37,500 bases of DNA from Chrysomallon squamiferum (lineage: Eukaryota; Mollusca; Gastropoda; Neomphalida; Peltospiridae): assembly GCA_012295275.1 (NCBI GenBank), contig CM022678.1:18781433-18818932 (forward strand), read 5' to 3'. The position numbers were made by a program, and so were the translations under genes. This document shows positions 1 through 37,500 of this stretch, piece after piece. The number at the start of each line of letters is the position of its first letter. The stretch's first letter is position 1. The notes below the pieces were generated by a model, which worked only from the letters and a program-made list of their open reading frames with translations, did no database searches and was not told where the DNA came from.

Positions 1-1625
1 CCAAATGTACACACAGTACACAAAAAAAAATCATGCAGCAGTACACCTGATCAAGTTCATGCTGGAACAATGCAGTTTGCAGATACATAAACAAAATCTA
101 AATTTCACATTGTCTCAGTGCTTGAACATTTTCAGGTACATGTTTGCTCATCTGTTTTTAGATGGATTCTTTGTTAATAAATTATTTATAATAATATTTG
201 TTTCTGAATCAAATTAGCCCCTAAATTTTTCATAATAAATTACGATATTTCCTTTGAATTTGAATCATGATTTATGTGAAATCACCAGAAAGCACCAGAA
301 TACTCTTCCCCTGATTTGAAAGTAGCTTTTGTAATTTGAACAGTAACTTTGTATCATTATTGCCATTATTATTAATATTGTGTTATTATGGTTACTATCA
401 TTAATTATATCATTATTGTTATTATAATTATTATTTATTGGTTTGATCATCATCATATATATTTATATAATTATTATTTTCTGATATTACTACTGCTATT
501 ATTATAATTATTATGTACTGAAATTGTTAAATTAATTGTTATTACTACTTATATTGTTTTATTTAAATTCATAGATGATTTTCTTCACAACATGCTAGAG
601 TTTAGCACTATTTGAAAATTGGGTCAAACTAACTTAAGGCAGGAAACTTTCTGGGAGGCATGAGCCTTTGAACGAACTCACCTTGTGAAAAAATTCATAG
701 AAGAAGGAATAGATGTTAATTATGTCTCATACACTGTAAGTTACATACAGTGAACTTTACAAAACCAGACGCTGTCTAAACCTGAATTCTCCAAAACAGC
801 ACACAATGTACAGCAAAACAATTTACATGTCTTATAATACCTAAACCTCAATAAAAAAATAAAAAAACACACCCTCCAAACCAAATGTTTCTTTTTTAAT
901 CCTCATACTCTACAGTTATGAAAATTTGTTTTTGCATAGAACTTTATGAAAATGTTCTTAAAATTATGTTTTAAGTTATTCATTGTTAATACAATCATTA
1001 TTGGGATGATTTTTTTTCTGAGAAAGTGTTTGATAAATATTGCCATTGTAAAAATTTAAAATATATAATATTATTTTCATATTAAAATTTCATGGAAGTA
1101 ATAAACTGTACAACATTGTATGTAGAAGACATTAGTTCTGATCCAAATATTATTTGTTCTCAAATTACACAGATATTTTAGTAAATAAATAAATAAATAA
1201 ATAAATAAAACAAAATTAATAGGATGCCTAGTAAATAAATCTGGATAATTCCATTTCTCCTTACACTATAAATCGATGTTTTATGGCAAGACAAATTCTG
1301 TACAGCAGTTAGTGTAAAATGAACAAACTGTTAGAGATCTTATCTGTTGATAGACTATATGATGATTTCGTGAACATAAATTAAATCACTAGTACAAGAC
1401 ATTTTTTTTGTTTTAGATTTGTTATATTACAGTAATAATAAGTCTGACTATCACTGATTACTTTTTAAAAATAAAATTCTAAATTGTAATTTTCTATAAG
1501 TATGCTAAATAATTGTTATTATATTTGTATTTTTTTATTATTTATTTTTCTTGTTATGGGCGTCTTTTGTACGAAAATACTAAATAATAATTGATATTTT
1601 CAGTTTTTCTTTTCAATCAGGCAAC
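1..1625 (+). repeat. Duplicated PTP-intron-like block, upstream copy
   Basis: This block matches 19797-21440 closely along its whole length. Its 3' half (about 1200-1620) also matches the intron before the P-loop exon of gene B (35290-35640). At 1626, just after CAACGCTATG, similarity to the downstream copy ends. The relic PTP exons present there are missing here. No gene is visible in it. Confidence 0.7.
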
Positions 1626-1691
1626 GCTATGCTAATTTTCGAAGGGGAACAACTCGTTTCCGACACGTGCACAAAAAATGCATTATATTTG

Positions 1692-2056
1692 TTAGTTTGA
1701 TAACAATGAAGAGATGTTTCGTTATTGTTGTTAGTTTCATCACAATGTATTGTTGTTTCATTATTGTTGTTAGTTTCATCACAATGTATTGTTGGTCCAT
1801 TATTTTTCTTAGTTTCATCACAATGAAGAGATGTGTCATTATTGTTGTTTGTTTCATCACAATGTAGAGTTGTTTCATTATTTCTGTAAGTTTCATCACA
1901 ATGTATTTTTGTTTCATTATTCTTCTTAGTTTCATAACTCTGAATACGTGTTTCATTATTTTTGTTAGTTTCATCACAACGAAGAGGTGTTTCATTCCTG
2001 TTTCTTTGATCACAATGTAGAGGTGTTTTATAATTTTTGTTAGTTTCATCACAAGG
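1692..2056. repeat. 39-bp minisatellite, about 9 units
   Basis: Tandem units of 39 bp built on TTAGTTTCATCACAATG plus a variable middle and TTTCATTATT. Because 39 is divisible by three, long open frames appear on both strands with a 13-residue period. They look like repeat by-products, not genes. Confidence 0.8.
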
Positions 2057-2075
2057 TATATCTCTGTGTGTTTAT

Positions 2076-2079
2076 GAGA

Positions 2080-2169
<90 letters not shown>

Positions 2170-2192
2170 CAGAGAGAGAGAGAGAGAGAGAC
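2076..2192. repeat. GA microsatellite
   Basis: Long GA dinucleotide tract with a few ACA and ATA interruptions. Confidence 0.95.
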
Positions 2193-2452
2193 GTCTAGTG
2201 TTTTTATTTACTTACCTATTTTATTTAGGATCTGCTTTGTGAAATATATATCTGCTAATAGAACTTCTTAGAATCTCAATTTATAATCAGATATTTTGAT
2301 AAAAAATTCACATGACTGTTTTAAACATTAACAACTGCTGTTATAATAAGGTAAAAAGTTAAATCAAATAATTTTCTTGTCACTTTTTTCCTTAATCATA
2401 GGAAGCAGTCTGTCATGGATAGATGTATGCGAATGTAAGTTTAACACACTCA

Positions 2453-2552
<100 letters not shown>

Positions 2553-2823
2553 ATATGTATATGTGTATGTACCTATATGGTGTTTGTGTTTTTATATGTG
2601 AGTATGTGTGCGTCTTTACCTTTGTCTGTGTGTGTGTGTATTTGTGTGGTATGCGTAATCCATAATGTGGAGCTTATTTTTGGGAAATTACTTCCTTACT
2701 GTGTTTCTCTGTGTATGTGTGTGTATAATTTTGGAAATTGCTTCAGTAGAGAAGAGTCCAGTGAAGTTACATCCTTATTGAGAAAATAATACAAAAAATT
2801 AATATAGTAGAGACACAAAATTA

Positions 2824-3130
2824 AATGAATGGTTTCCCAAGGACAGCAGCAGACAGAGAAATCTGGAATTTTAGTCCAAAAATATTTATTATTAAAATTA
2901 ATTATTTTTATAAATAATATATTTGTCTTAGATGACAACGAGCTTATATAATTCGCAAAAGGATAGTTTGGTCTCTCCACCAAACCATGCCGGATACACA
3001 GCGATAGGTAGGCCAACCTTTTCAACTCGGTTAGTTCGTAGCCTTATTTACTGTTATGTACATAGACAGCTGGTTTAAGCACCCACCTTGATGTTGATTG
3101 TTTGAACTATTAGTGATACAGTTAATACCT
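2824..3130 (+). repeat. 3' flank block, copy 1
   Basis: Block beginning GAATGGTTTCCCAAGGACAG and containing CATGCCGGATACA. Similar copies lie at about 19190-19510 and 24134-24430. No coding potential is recognised. Confidence 0.65.
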
Positions 3131-3431
3131 GTAACATTTAAAATGACGGGTTTTGCTTCTTTTCATACATGAAAGTTATTTGCTAATCATGTATCACTTT
3201 TGTAAATAAATTTAAAATAATCAAAAATATAATAAATTAAAAATAAATAAATAATTAAATAAAATAATAATAATAATTGAAAAAATAATTAAACAAGGAA
3301 AATATTAAATAATCAATGTATATTGATATGAATGTATCATTCTATGTATGTATGTATGTATTTATATGTGTACGTATGAATCACATTCGTATGTGGATAT
3401 AAAGGAAGTATTTCCAGCATAGTATGATCTC

Positions 3432-3733
3432 TATTCTAAATATAGACATGCGTCACTGTATAATATGAGAAAATGTTTATTTTTATTCTATGACATACCA
3501 GGAAACCGAAACTCCAAGTAGGACCGAAACGATCATAAACGACAGGACATTCTAAATTCTTCGAAAATATAAGTATTTTTTGTTTCTTTCTTGTTCGTCT
3601 AAAGTATTTAACATATTAAGATAGTGTGTTACGTATAGAAGAACAGATATTGGAAACTCGAATAACTTTCTCGCTCACGAATTTACAAGAACATTGAGAT
3701 ACCCGATTCTCGCGGACGGAAGTTTAATTAAAA
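3432..3733 (+). promoter_or_regulatory. Candidate promoter and 5' UTR of exon 1a, gene A
   Basis: An ATTCTAAATATAGACATG element at 3433-3450, followed by a conserved GTCACTGTA, lies about 300 bp before the ATG. The same element sits 290-302 bp before all four main first-exon ATGs in the window. AAATATAG is TATA-like. A second shared stretch, GTGTTACGTATAGAAGAACA, lies close to the ATG and is a likely 5' UTR. The start site is not known. Confidence 0.45.
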
Positions 3734-18322
<14,589 letters not shown>

Positions 18323-18615
18323 TCACTGGCTCTCTGTCTGTATCTCATAACTCTGTCTTTCGTCTCTGTCTTTCGTGTCTTCGTCTTTCGTCTCTTTGTC
18401 TTTCGCTGTGTATATGTATATATTTACAATTGTGTGCTTTGTGTATGTTTCCATTGTTGTATCTGTGTATTCTAATATGTGCATGTGTCTGTGCTCATAT
18501 GTGTATATATGTGTTTGTGTTTGTGTGATTTTATATATGTATACCTGTTTGTACATGTATGTCTTTGTGTGTATGTGTGTGTGTGTGTATGTGTGTGTTT
18601 GTGTGTGTGTTTGTC

Positions 18616-18648
<33 letters not shown>

Positions 18649-19189
18649 ATATGTGTGCAGAATATTTAACATAGAAGAGTCCAATGAAATTACTTCCTTA
18701 CTGAGCAGATAACAGAAAAAATTAATATAGTAGAAACACATGGTACCCACACATTTTACTTAATATCTTAATATACAGAGACACAGAAAGATGTTTTGCT
18801 TTACTTTAATTTCATTTATTTAATTTAATTTTATTTCATTCCCATTATTTAATGTTATTTTAATTCAATTATTTCATTACATTTCAGTTATTAACTTTAT
18901 TTTATTTTGTTTAAATGTGTTTTATTCAATTTTATTTTATTTTTTTAACATTACAAGAAAAATTGAAAATGGGATTTGTACATTTCTGACACACACACAC
19001 AAACACATTCACACACAAATCTAAAATAATAATAATAAATAAATAAATAAATAAAAAAGATATTCAGCTTTTACATTTTACTAATCACAAATATATTATT
19101 CATACGCTACCTACTACTTCATGGCTTTACCATATTCCCGAGAAACAAGGGACGTTACTCTAATACGAGTATAGCAGACTGGATCGATA

Positions 19190-19510
19190 ATTTAATGGTT
19201 TCCCAAGCTCAGCAGCAGAGACAAAAGTCTGGATTTTTAGTTTAAAAATATTGAGGTAATTTTTTTTAATTATTAAAATAAATTAGATTTAAAAATAATA
19301 TACTTGTCTTAGGTGACAATGCGGTTATATGAGTCGCATAAGTTTAGATTGTTCTCTCCAACCAACAATGCCGGATACATAGCATGATTATGATAGCGAT
19401 AGGTAGGCGAACCTTTTCAACTCGATTAGTCGGTAGTCTTAGTTACTGTAAATGTGTTATATACATCGACAGCTGGTTTAAATACTCACATTTATGTTGA
19501 CTGTTTGGGC
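19190..19510 (+). repeat. 3' flank block, copy 2
   Basis: Copy of the block at 2824, lying downstream of gene A and just before the next repeat unit. It has diverged more than copies 1 and 3. Confidence 0.6.
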
Positions 19511-19796
19511 TATTAAAGGAAATGTTAACATTTAAAACGGCAGGTTTTACTTTCAAATTACAGTTGCAAGATGGTTGCAATTAATCATTTATAATTCAAT
19601 AATTTACGTTATCAAATAAATTATATCATGTATAGTCTTTATAACCAACTGTCGTCTGCATCATTATCACTATTTTTAAGTCCTTATAACTATCATTTTG
19701 TGGTGCCATTAACAAATACCAAAATATTAAATTATTAGACGACATAAAGAGGAAATTAAAGTTTCCTTTTGACCAATTAGCTGTTAGTAATTGTCC

Positions 19797-21586
19797 CAAA
19801 TGTACACACAGTACACAAAAAAAAAATCATGCATCAGTACACCTGATCAAGTTCATGCTGGAACAATGCAGTTTGCAGATACATAAACAAAATATAAATT
19901 TCACATTGTTTCATATCTCAGTGCTTGAACATTTTCAGTTACATGTTTGCTCATCTGTTTTTAGATGGATTCTTTGTTAATAAATTATTTATAATAATAT
20001 TTGTTTCTGAATCAAACTGGCCCTAAATTATTCATAATAAATTATGATATTTCCTTTCAATTTGAATCATCATGGATATGAAATCACCAGAAAGCACCAG
20101 AATACTCTTCCCCTGATTTGAAAGTAGGTTTTGTAATTTGAACAGTAACTTTGTATTGTTATTACCATTACTGTCATTATTATTAATATTTTGTTATTAT
20201 GGTTACTATCATTAATGATATCATTATTGTTATTATAATTATTATTTATTGGTATTATCATCATTATTATAAATTTATACAATTATTATTTACTGAAAGT
20301 ACTACTGTTATTATTATAATGATTATTTACTGAAATTGTTACATTAATTGTTATTATTATTTTTATTTATTTGTTTAAATTCTTAGATGATTTTCTTCAC
20401 ATCATACTAGTGTTTAGCACTGTTTGAAAAATGGTTCAATCTAACTCAAGTCAGGAAGCTTTCTGGGAGGCATGTGCCTTTCGATGAGCTCACCTAGTCA
20501 GAAAATTCATAGAAGAAGGAATAGATGTTAATTATGTCTTACACACTGTAAATTACATACAGTGAAATTTTCAAAACCAGACGCTGTCTAAACCTGAATT
20601 CTCCAACACAGCACACAATGTACAGCAAAACAATTTACATGTTCTTATAATACCTAAACCTCAATAAAAAAAAACACACCCTCCAAACCAAATGTTTCTT
20701 TTTTATTCCTCATACTCTACAGTTATGAAAATTTGTTTTTGTATAGAACTTTATGAAAATGTTCTTAAAATTATGTTTTAAGTTATTCATTGTTAATACA
20801 ATCATTATTGGGATGATTTTTTTTTTCTGAGAAAGTGTTTAATAAATACTGCCATTGTAAAAATTGCAAATATATAATATTATTTTCAAATTAAAATATC
20901 ATGGATGTAATAAATTGTACAACATTGTATGTTTAAGATCATAATTGTGATCCAAATATTATTTGTTCTCAAATTACATAGATATTTTAGTAAATAAATA
21001 AATAAAATAAAACAAAATTAATTGGATACCTAGTAACATAAATCTGGATAATTAAATTTCTCCTTACACTATAAATCGATGTTTTATGGCAAGACAAATT
21101 CTGTACAGCAGTTAGTGTAAAATGAACAAACTGCTTGAGAACTTATCTGTTGATAGAATATATGATGATCTCGTGAACATTAATTAAATCACTAGTACAA
21201 GACATTTTTATTTTTTAGATTTCTTATATTACAGTAATAATAAGTCTGGCTATCATTGATTACTTTTTAAAAATAAAATTCTAAATTGTAATTTTCTATA
21301 AGTATGCTAAATAATTGTTGTTATATTTGTATTTTTTTATTATTTATTTTTCTTGTTATGGGCGTCTTATATACGAAAATACTAAATAATAATTGATAGT
21401 TTCAGTTTTTCTTTTCAATCAGGCAACGCTATGTTAATTTTCTAATTAAAACAAAAATGAAAATGATATATCAGTGTTTACTTTGAAATCTGCATTAGAA
21501 TACTTTTTTTTTTCTTTTTCATTTTGCGTTTTACCTACTTGAAATAAAGTTCAATTGTAAAATTATTGAAACTGTTTTCATTCCTG
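19797..21586 (+). repeat. Duplicated PTP-intron-like block, downstream copy
   Basis: Second copy of 1-1625, in the same orientation, running directly into the PTP exon relic at 21587. It starts CCCAAATGTACACACAGTAC. It is AT-rich, with ATT runs near 20160-20350. No ORF is supported. Confidence 0.7.
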
Positions 21587-21818
21587 TCATGATGTTGGAA
21601 GGACAGGTACTTTCATAGCTATAGATTATCTTCTTGATCAGGCACTGACCGACGGAAGAATTGACGTAGTTGGTTGTGTGTCACGTTTAAGAAAGGAACG
21701 AACTCAAATGGTGCAAACATTTTTTCATTAATCCTATCACAGTAAGAGGAATAGTGAAATTTGTTGTCGATATCACTGTAACTAAAATCATTACTTATAA
21801 AGAATCATCATTTCGTTA

Positions 21819-21895
<77 letters not shown>

Positions 21896-22058
21896 GATTG
21901 ATTGATGTGTTTGACGTGAGTTTATTTGTTTTTATAATTTGTTTGTTTATACAGTGTATTATTTTTATTTTTCATTACAGATGCAGTACAATTTTATTGA
22001 TCAACTTCTGCTAGAACGGATGCTATCATTCAACAATATTTCAGACACAGTGATGTAA
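21587..22058 (+). pseudogene. Relic of the last two PTP exons
   Basis: Two exon-like blocks match the P-loop exon (21587-21722, still 136 nt) and the last exon (21981-22058) of genes A and B. The first has lost its acceptor (CCTG where the genes have GCAG), and the start of the P-loop is changed. Its donor region is deleted and the frame runs into TAA just after QTFF. The second keeps TTACAG and opens MQYNFIDQLLLERMLSF. None of the earlier PTP exons is present upstream. It is a partial duplicate of the family, not a working gene. Confidence 0.78.
21823..21896. repeat. ATT microsatellite
   Basis: Pure ATT run between the two exon relics. A shorter ATT run sits in the same intron of gene A (17157-17187), and another in gene B (36119-36152). 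Confidence 0.93.
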
Positions 22059-22645
22059 GAGAAACGGACTGCAAACAGGATGGGGAAAATTAAAAATGAA
22101 TAAATAAAAACTGAATTTACAGTCTGACTTTTAACGTTTTAAGAGGCTGAATATGTCGCTGATCCATGTCTGGAATTGTAAACGACAAAGTATCTTCACT
22201 GGAAATAAATCGAAAGTAACAGAAGTATATTACTTGCATCGGAACGTAGGAAGCAATTTGTTACTGAATTTCTGAATTCAATGATATCTGAAACTCTTGT
22301 GATGATAAATAAAAATGAAAGGTCATTGACAACTGACAGAAGTTTTAAAACAGTTTAGTGACACGTATTTTTAACTTATCAGTTTTTATAATGAGTTGAA
22401 GTATACGAAGTTGTATAAAATGTTCAAAATATACTTAGAAGTGTTGCTCTTCTAGAAAGGAATAAAAAAAATATATATACGTTATTGTCCTGCTTGAAGT
22501 AGTGCAAAACGGAGGAGAAATTGCCAAAAACTGAATATCTGGTGAGTCTAATAACATCCAGAACAAGCCTTGTGTCTATTGTTAGTTGTATGTAAATATA
22601 ATCAAGATTTCAATACCGCAATATTCCAGTTAGAAATCTATTTCA

Positions 22646-23163
22646 GTTAGTTTCATCATAATATATAGTTTTCACAATTTCTTACTTTATTTCATTACAA
22701 TGCAGATTTCTTTCATTATTGTTGTTAGTTTCGTCACAATGTAAAGTTGTTTCATTATTTTTGCTAGATTCATCACCATCTGGAAGTGTTTCATAATTGT
22801 TGTTAGTTTCACCACAGTATTGTTGTTTCATTATTTTTGTTAGTTTCATCACAATGAAGAGATGTTTCGTTATTGTTGTTTGTTTCATCACAATGTATTG
22901 TTGTTTCATCATTGTTGTTAGTTTCATCACACGGTATTGTTGTTTCATTATTTTTCTTAGTTTCATTACAATGAAGAGATATTTCATTATTTTTGTTTGT
23001 TTCATCACAATGTATTTTTGTTTCCTTATTCTTATTAGTTTCGTCAAACTGAATACATGTTTCATCATTTTGTTTCGTGTTCATCACAAGGAAGAGGTGT
23101 TTCATTCCTGTTTCTTTGATCAGAATGTAGAGGTGTTTTATTATTTTTGTTAGTTTCATCAGA
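22646..23163. repeat. 39-bp minisatellite, about 13 units
   Basis: Same repeat family as 1692-2056, with more units and more degenerate edges. It is again followed by a short spacer and a GA tract, so the whole block was duplicated together. Confidence 0.78.
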
Positions 23164-23181
23164 AGGCATATCTCTGTGTAT

Positions 23182-23294
<113 letters not shown>

Positions 23295-23660
23295 CTAGTG
23301 TTTTTATTTACATACCTATTTTATTCAGGATCTGCTTTGTGAAATATATATCTGCTAATAGAACTTCTTAGAATCTCAATTTATAATAACATATTTTGAT
23401 AAAAAATTCACATGACTGTTTTCTGTTTTGAACTAATAATAATAATAATAATAACAATAATAATAATGATAATAATAATAATAGTAATAATAATAATCAA
23501 ATTTTAAATACTGTGGATTGGATGCTAACAGCAAAAATAACAACATTAACAAGTGCTGTTATAATAAGGTAAAAAGGTAAATCAAATAATTTTCTTATCA
23601 CTTTTTTCCTTAATCATAGGAAGCAGTCTCTCAAGTAGAGATGTATGCGAACCTAAGTTT

Positions 23661-23774
<114 letters not shown>

Positions 23775-24133
23775 GTATATGTATATGTGTGTGTATGTGT
23801 GTATATATATATGTATATATGGTGTTTGTGTGTTTATATGTGAGTATGTGTGCGTCTTTACCTTTGTGTGTTTATGAAGGGGGCTGGGTGTTCATGTCTG
23901 TGTGTGTGTATTTGTGGGGTATACGTTTGTGTATTTGAGTTTCTTTCCGTCAGTTTTTCACGTAATATGGAGCTGCTTCTTGTGAAATTACTTCCTTACT
24001 GTGTGTATTTCTGTGCATGTGCGTGTATAATTTTTGAAACTGCATCAGTCGGGAAGAGTCCAGTGAAGTTGCTTCCTTATTGAGAATATAATACAAAAAA
24101 TTAATATAGTAGAAACACAAAATTAAATTTAAT

Positions 24134-24430
24134 TGAATGGTTTCCCAAGGACAGCAGCAGACAGAGAAATCTGGAATTTTAGTGCAAAAATATTTATGTG
24201 TATAATAAATTAGATTTAAAAATATTATCTTTGTCTTAGATGACAACGAGCTTATATTAGTCGCATAAGTATTCTTTGTTCTCTCCACAAAACAATGCCG
24301 GATACATAGCGATAGGTACGCGAACCTTTTCAACTCGGTTAGTTGGTAGCCTGATTTGCTGTTTTCTACATACATACTGACATATATGTTGATTGTTTGA
24401 ACTATTAAAGATACAGTTAATACCTATAAC
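24134..24430 (+). repeat. 3' flank block, copy 3
   Basis: Near match to 2824-3130. It precedes the gene B promoter region, just as copy 1 precedes that of gene A. Confidence 0.65.
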
Positions 24431-24774
24431 ATTTAAAATGACGGGTTTTGCTTCTTTTCATACATGAAAGTTATTTTCTATTCATGTATCAGTTTTGTAA
24501 ATAAATTTAAAATAGACAAAAATATAATAAATTAAAAATAAATAAATACATAAATAAAATAATAATGATAATATTAACAACAACAACAACAATAACTTTA
24601 ATAATAATAATAATAATAATAATTGAAAAAATAATTTAAAAAAGGAAAATATTAAATAATCTATGTATATTGATATGAATGTATCATTCTATATATGTAT
24701 GTATTTATATGTGTACGTATGAATCACATTCGTATGTGGATATAAAGGAAGTATTTCCAACGTAGTATGATCTC

Positions 24775-25076
24775 TATTCTAAATATAGACATGCGTCACT
24801 GTATAAGATGAGAACATAGTTATTTTTATTCTATGACATACCAGGAAACCGAAACTCCAAGTAGGACCGAAACGATCATAAACGACAGGACATTCTAAAT
24901 TCTTCGAAAATATAAGTATTTTTTGTTTCTTTCTTGTTCGTCTAAAGTATTTAACATGTTAAGATAGTGTGTTACGTATAGAAGAACAGATACTGGAAAC
25001 TCGAACAACTTTCTCGCTCACGAATTTACAAGAACATTGACATACCCGATTCTCGCGGACGGAAGTTTAATTAAAA
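24775..25076 (+). promoter_or_regulatory. Candidate promoter and 5' UTR of exon 1a, gene B
   Basis: Counterpart of 3432-3733, with the shared element about 302 bp before the ATG at 25077. Confidence 0.45.
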
Positions 25077-36346
<11,270 letters not shown>

Positions 36347-37460
36347 TAAAGAATAAATAGAAAATGAAAATGTGTTCTCTTTGCGAAGCTGAATATTTCC
36401 GTACTGCAGATGTGAGGAATTATAAAGGATGAAGTATCTTCACTGGAAAGAAACAGAAAGTAATAGAAGTACGTTGCTTGTACTGGAATACAGAAAGAAA
36501 ATAACTATTCTGTTACTGAATATTTTAATTCATGGAAATTTGAAACTGTTGTGATGAGAAAGAAAAATGCAAGGCAATTGTTAAGTGAGAAGACATTTCT
36601 ATAATTAAGTTTGCTGCTCCTGTAGTGAGTAAAGTGATTAATGCAAACAACCTAAAAACTAAATTAGGGCGGCCATTTTCATATTTCTGAAAAGGAGAAT
36701 TTTTAAAACATTATTGTGACACATATTTTTAGCCTAAATAAAACTTGTTTTAATAATCAGTTGTATAAAATGTACAAAATATACTTAGATCTGAGAAAAT
36801 TTGTTTGTCCACAAGAAAGAAGACATTTCTTTAATTAAGATGGCTGCTGCTGTAATGGATAAAGTAAACAAACTGAAAACTGACCTTCATGTTACTCTCA
36901 GGTGCACTGGAATCATGGGTAATATCTAGAATGGTCATTTCCATATTTGAAAAGAAGGATTGTTAAAAACATTTTATGACATTTATATTAAGTCTAAATG
37001 AAATATGTTTAATGATGAGTGAAATGTAAAAAGTATATGTAAGAATTTATGTTTAGAGGAAGGCCATTTGGAAAGTGAGAAAACAAAATATTTAAATTGT
37101 CTTTTTACAATGGCCATTTGGAAAGACTCTGTCTATGTGTGTGTGGGTGTTTGAGGATCTGCTTTGTTAAGTATTTATCTGCTAATGGAAAATCCTAGAA
37201 TCTGAATTTAAAATCATGTATTGTTTGAAAACATTTAAATTACAGGTTTTTTTATGTTTTGTACTACTACTAGTACTAGTACTACTACTACTACTAATAA
37301 TAATAATAATTACAATTTCAGTAGTGTAGTAGGGATACTAAAAACAATAATAACAACATTAACAACAGCTGTTATAATAAAAGCTTTAAAATCAAATAAA
37401 TATTCTTCCATTTTCATAGACAGGAGTCTGTCATTTAGAGATGTGTGCAAAAGTAATCTT

Positions 37461-37462
<2 letters not shown>
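36347..37462. other. Gene B 3' flank
   Basis: AT-rich, with an internal near-duplicate: AGACATTTCTATAATTAAG near 36591 recurs, with one change, near 36822. From about 37150 it resembles the sequence before the CT tracts at 2456, 18184 and 23663. No gene is seen. Confidence 0.5.

Positions 37463-37500
<38 letters not shown>
37463..37500. repeat. CT microsatellite cut by the window end
   Basis: Start of another intergenic CT tract, preceded by GATGTGTGCAAAAGTAATCT. This suggests the array continues beyond the window. Confidence 0.93.

Noticed and set aside
1627-2052. Minus-strand frame with MKLTKIMK-type repeats (also 22682-23159)
   Set aside because: It reflects the 39-bp minisatellite period; the plus strand is equally open, and there is no splice or promoter context.
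2399-2432. Possible small exon between CATAG and GTAAGT before the CT tract
   Set aside because: Only this copy has a good donor; the copies at 18150, 23633 and 37441 have changed it, and no frame links it to a gene.

Overview
This window looks like AT-rich nuclear DNA from an invertebrate animal, most likely a mollusc and perhaps a cephalopod. That is inferred from small exons spread through long AT-rich introns, very abundant CT, ATT and ATGT microsatellites, Penelope-like retroelement debris and locally amplified receptor genes. No search was run, so the taxon is tentative. The window is a head-to-tail tandem array on the + strand of one gene family: a single-pass receptor protein tyrosine phosphatase (RPTP). 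Its predicted order is signal peptide, ShKT domain, MEGF/SREC-like EGF array encoded by a single 1092-nt exon, transmembrane helix, basic juxtamembrane segment, acidic tail, and one PTP catalytic domain. I rebuilt each gene by hand from splice sites and phases. Both models close in frame: gene A (3734-17342) gives about 896 residues and gene B (25077-36346) about 891.

Layout. 1-3100: the 3' part of an upstream repeat unit, with PTP-intron-like sequence, a 39-bp minisatellite, GA and CT tracts, and a 3' flank block. 3100-9900: the gene A 5' region. It has two promoter/first-exon modules with alternative signal peptides at 3734 and 5207, plus a third first-exon copy at 7181 made by a local duplication of about 2 kb. 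It also holds two minus-strand pieces of a Penelope-like element with GIY-YIG endonuclease remains. 10034-17342: the other gene A exons. 17343-19796: its 3' flank. 19797-24500: a second copy of the 1-3100 unit, this time still carrying two dead PTP exons. 25077-36346: gene B, with the same exon plan. 36347-37500: the gene B 3' flank, ending as the next CT tract begins.

How the genes compare. Gene B keeps the canonical PTP P-loop ([10 protein letters not shown]) and KNRY motif and is probably an active phosphatase. Gene A keeps the catalytic Cys and Arg, but its P-loop reads [10 protein letters not shown] and its KNRY motif reads KNIY, so it is a candidate pseudophosphatase. By eye the ectodomains differ at about 28 of 98 residues in EGF repeats 3-5 but only about 5 of 99 in repeats 7-9, and one PTP exon differs by a single base. 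The picture is a pair of surface receptors with diverging ligand-facing parts, a conserved membrane-proximal part and possibly opposite catalytic status. The paired-receptor reading is inference.
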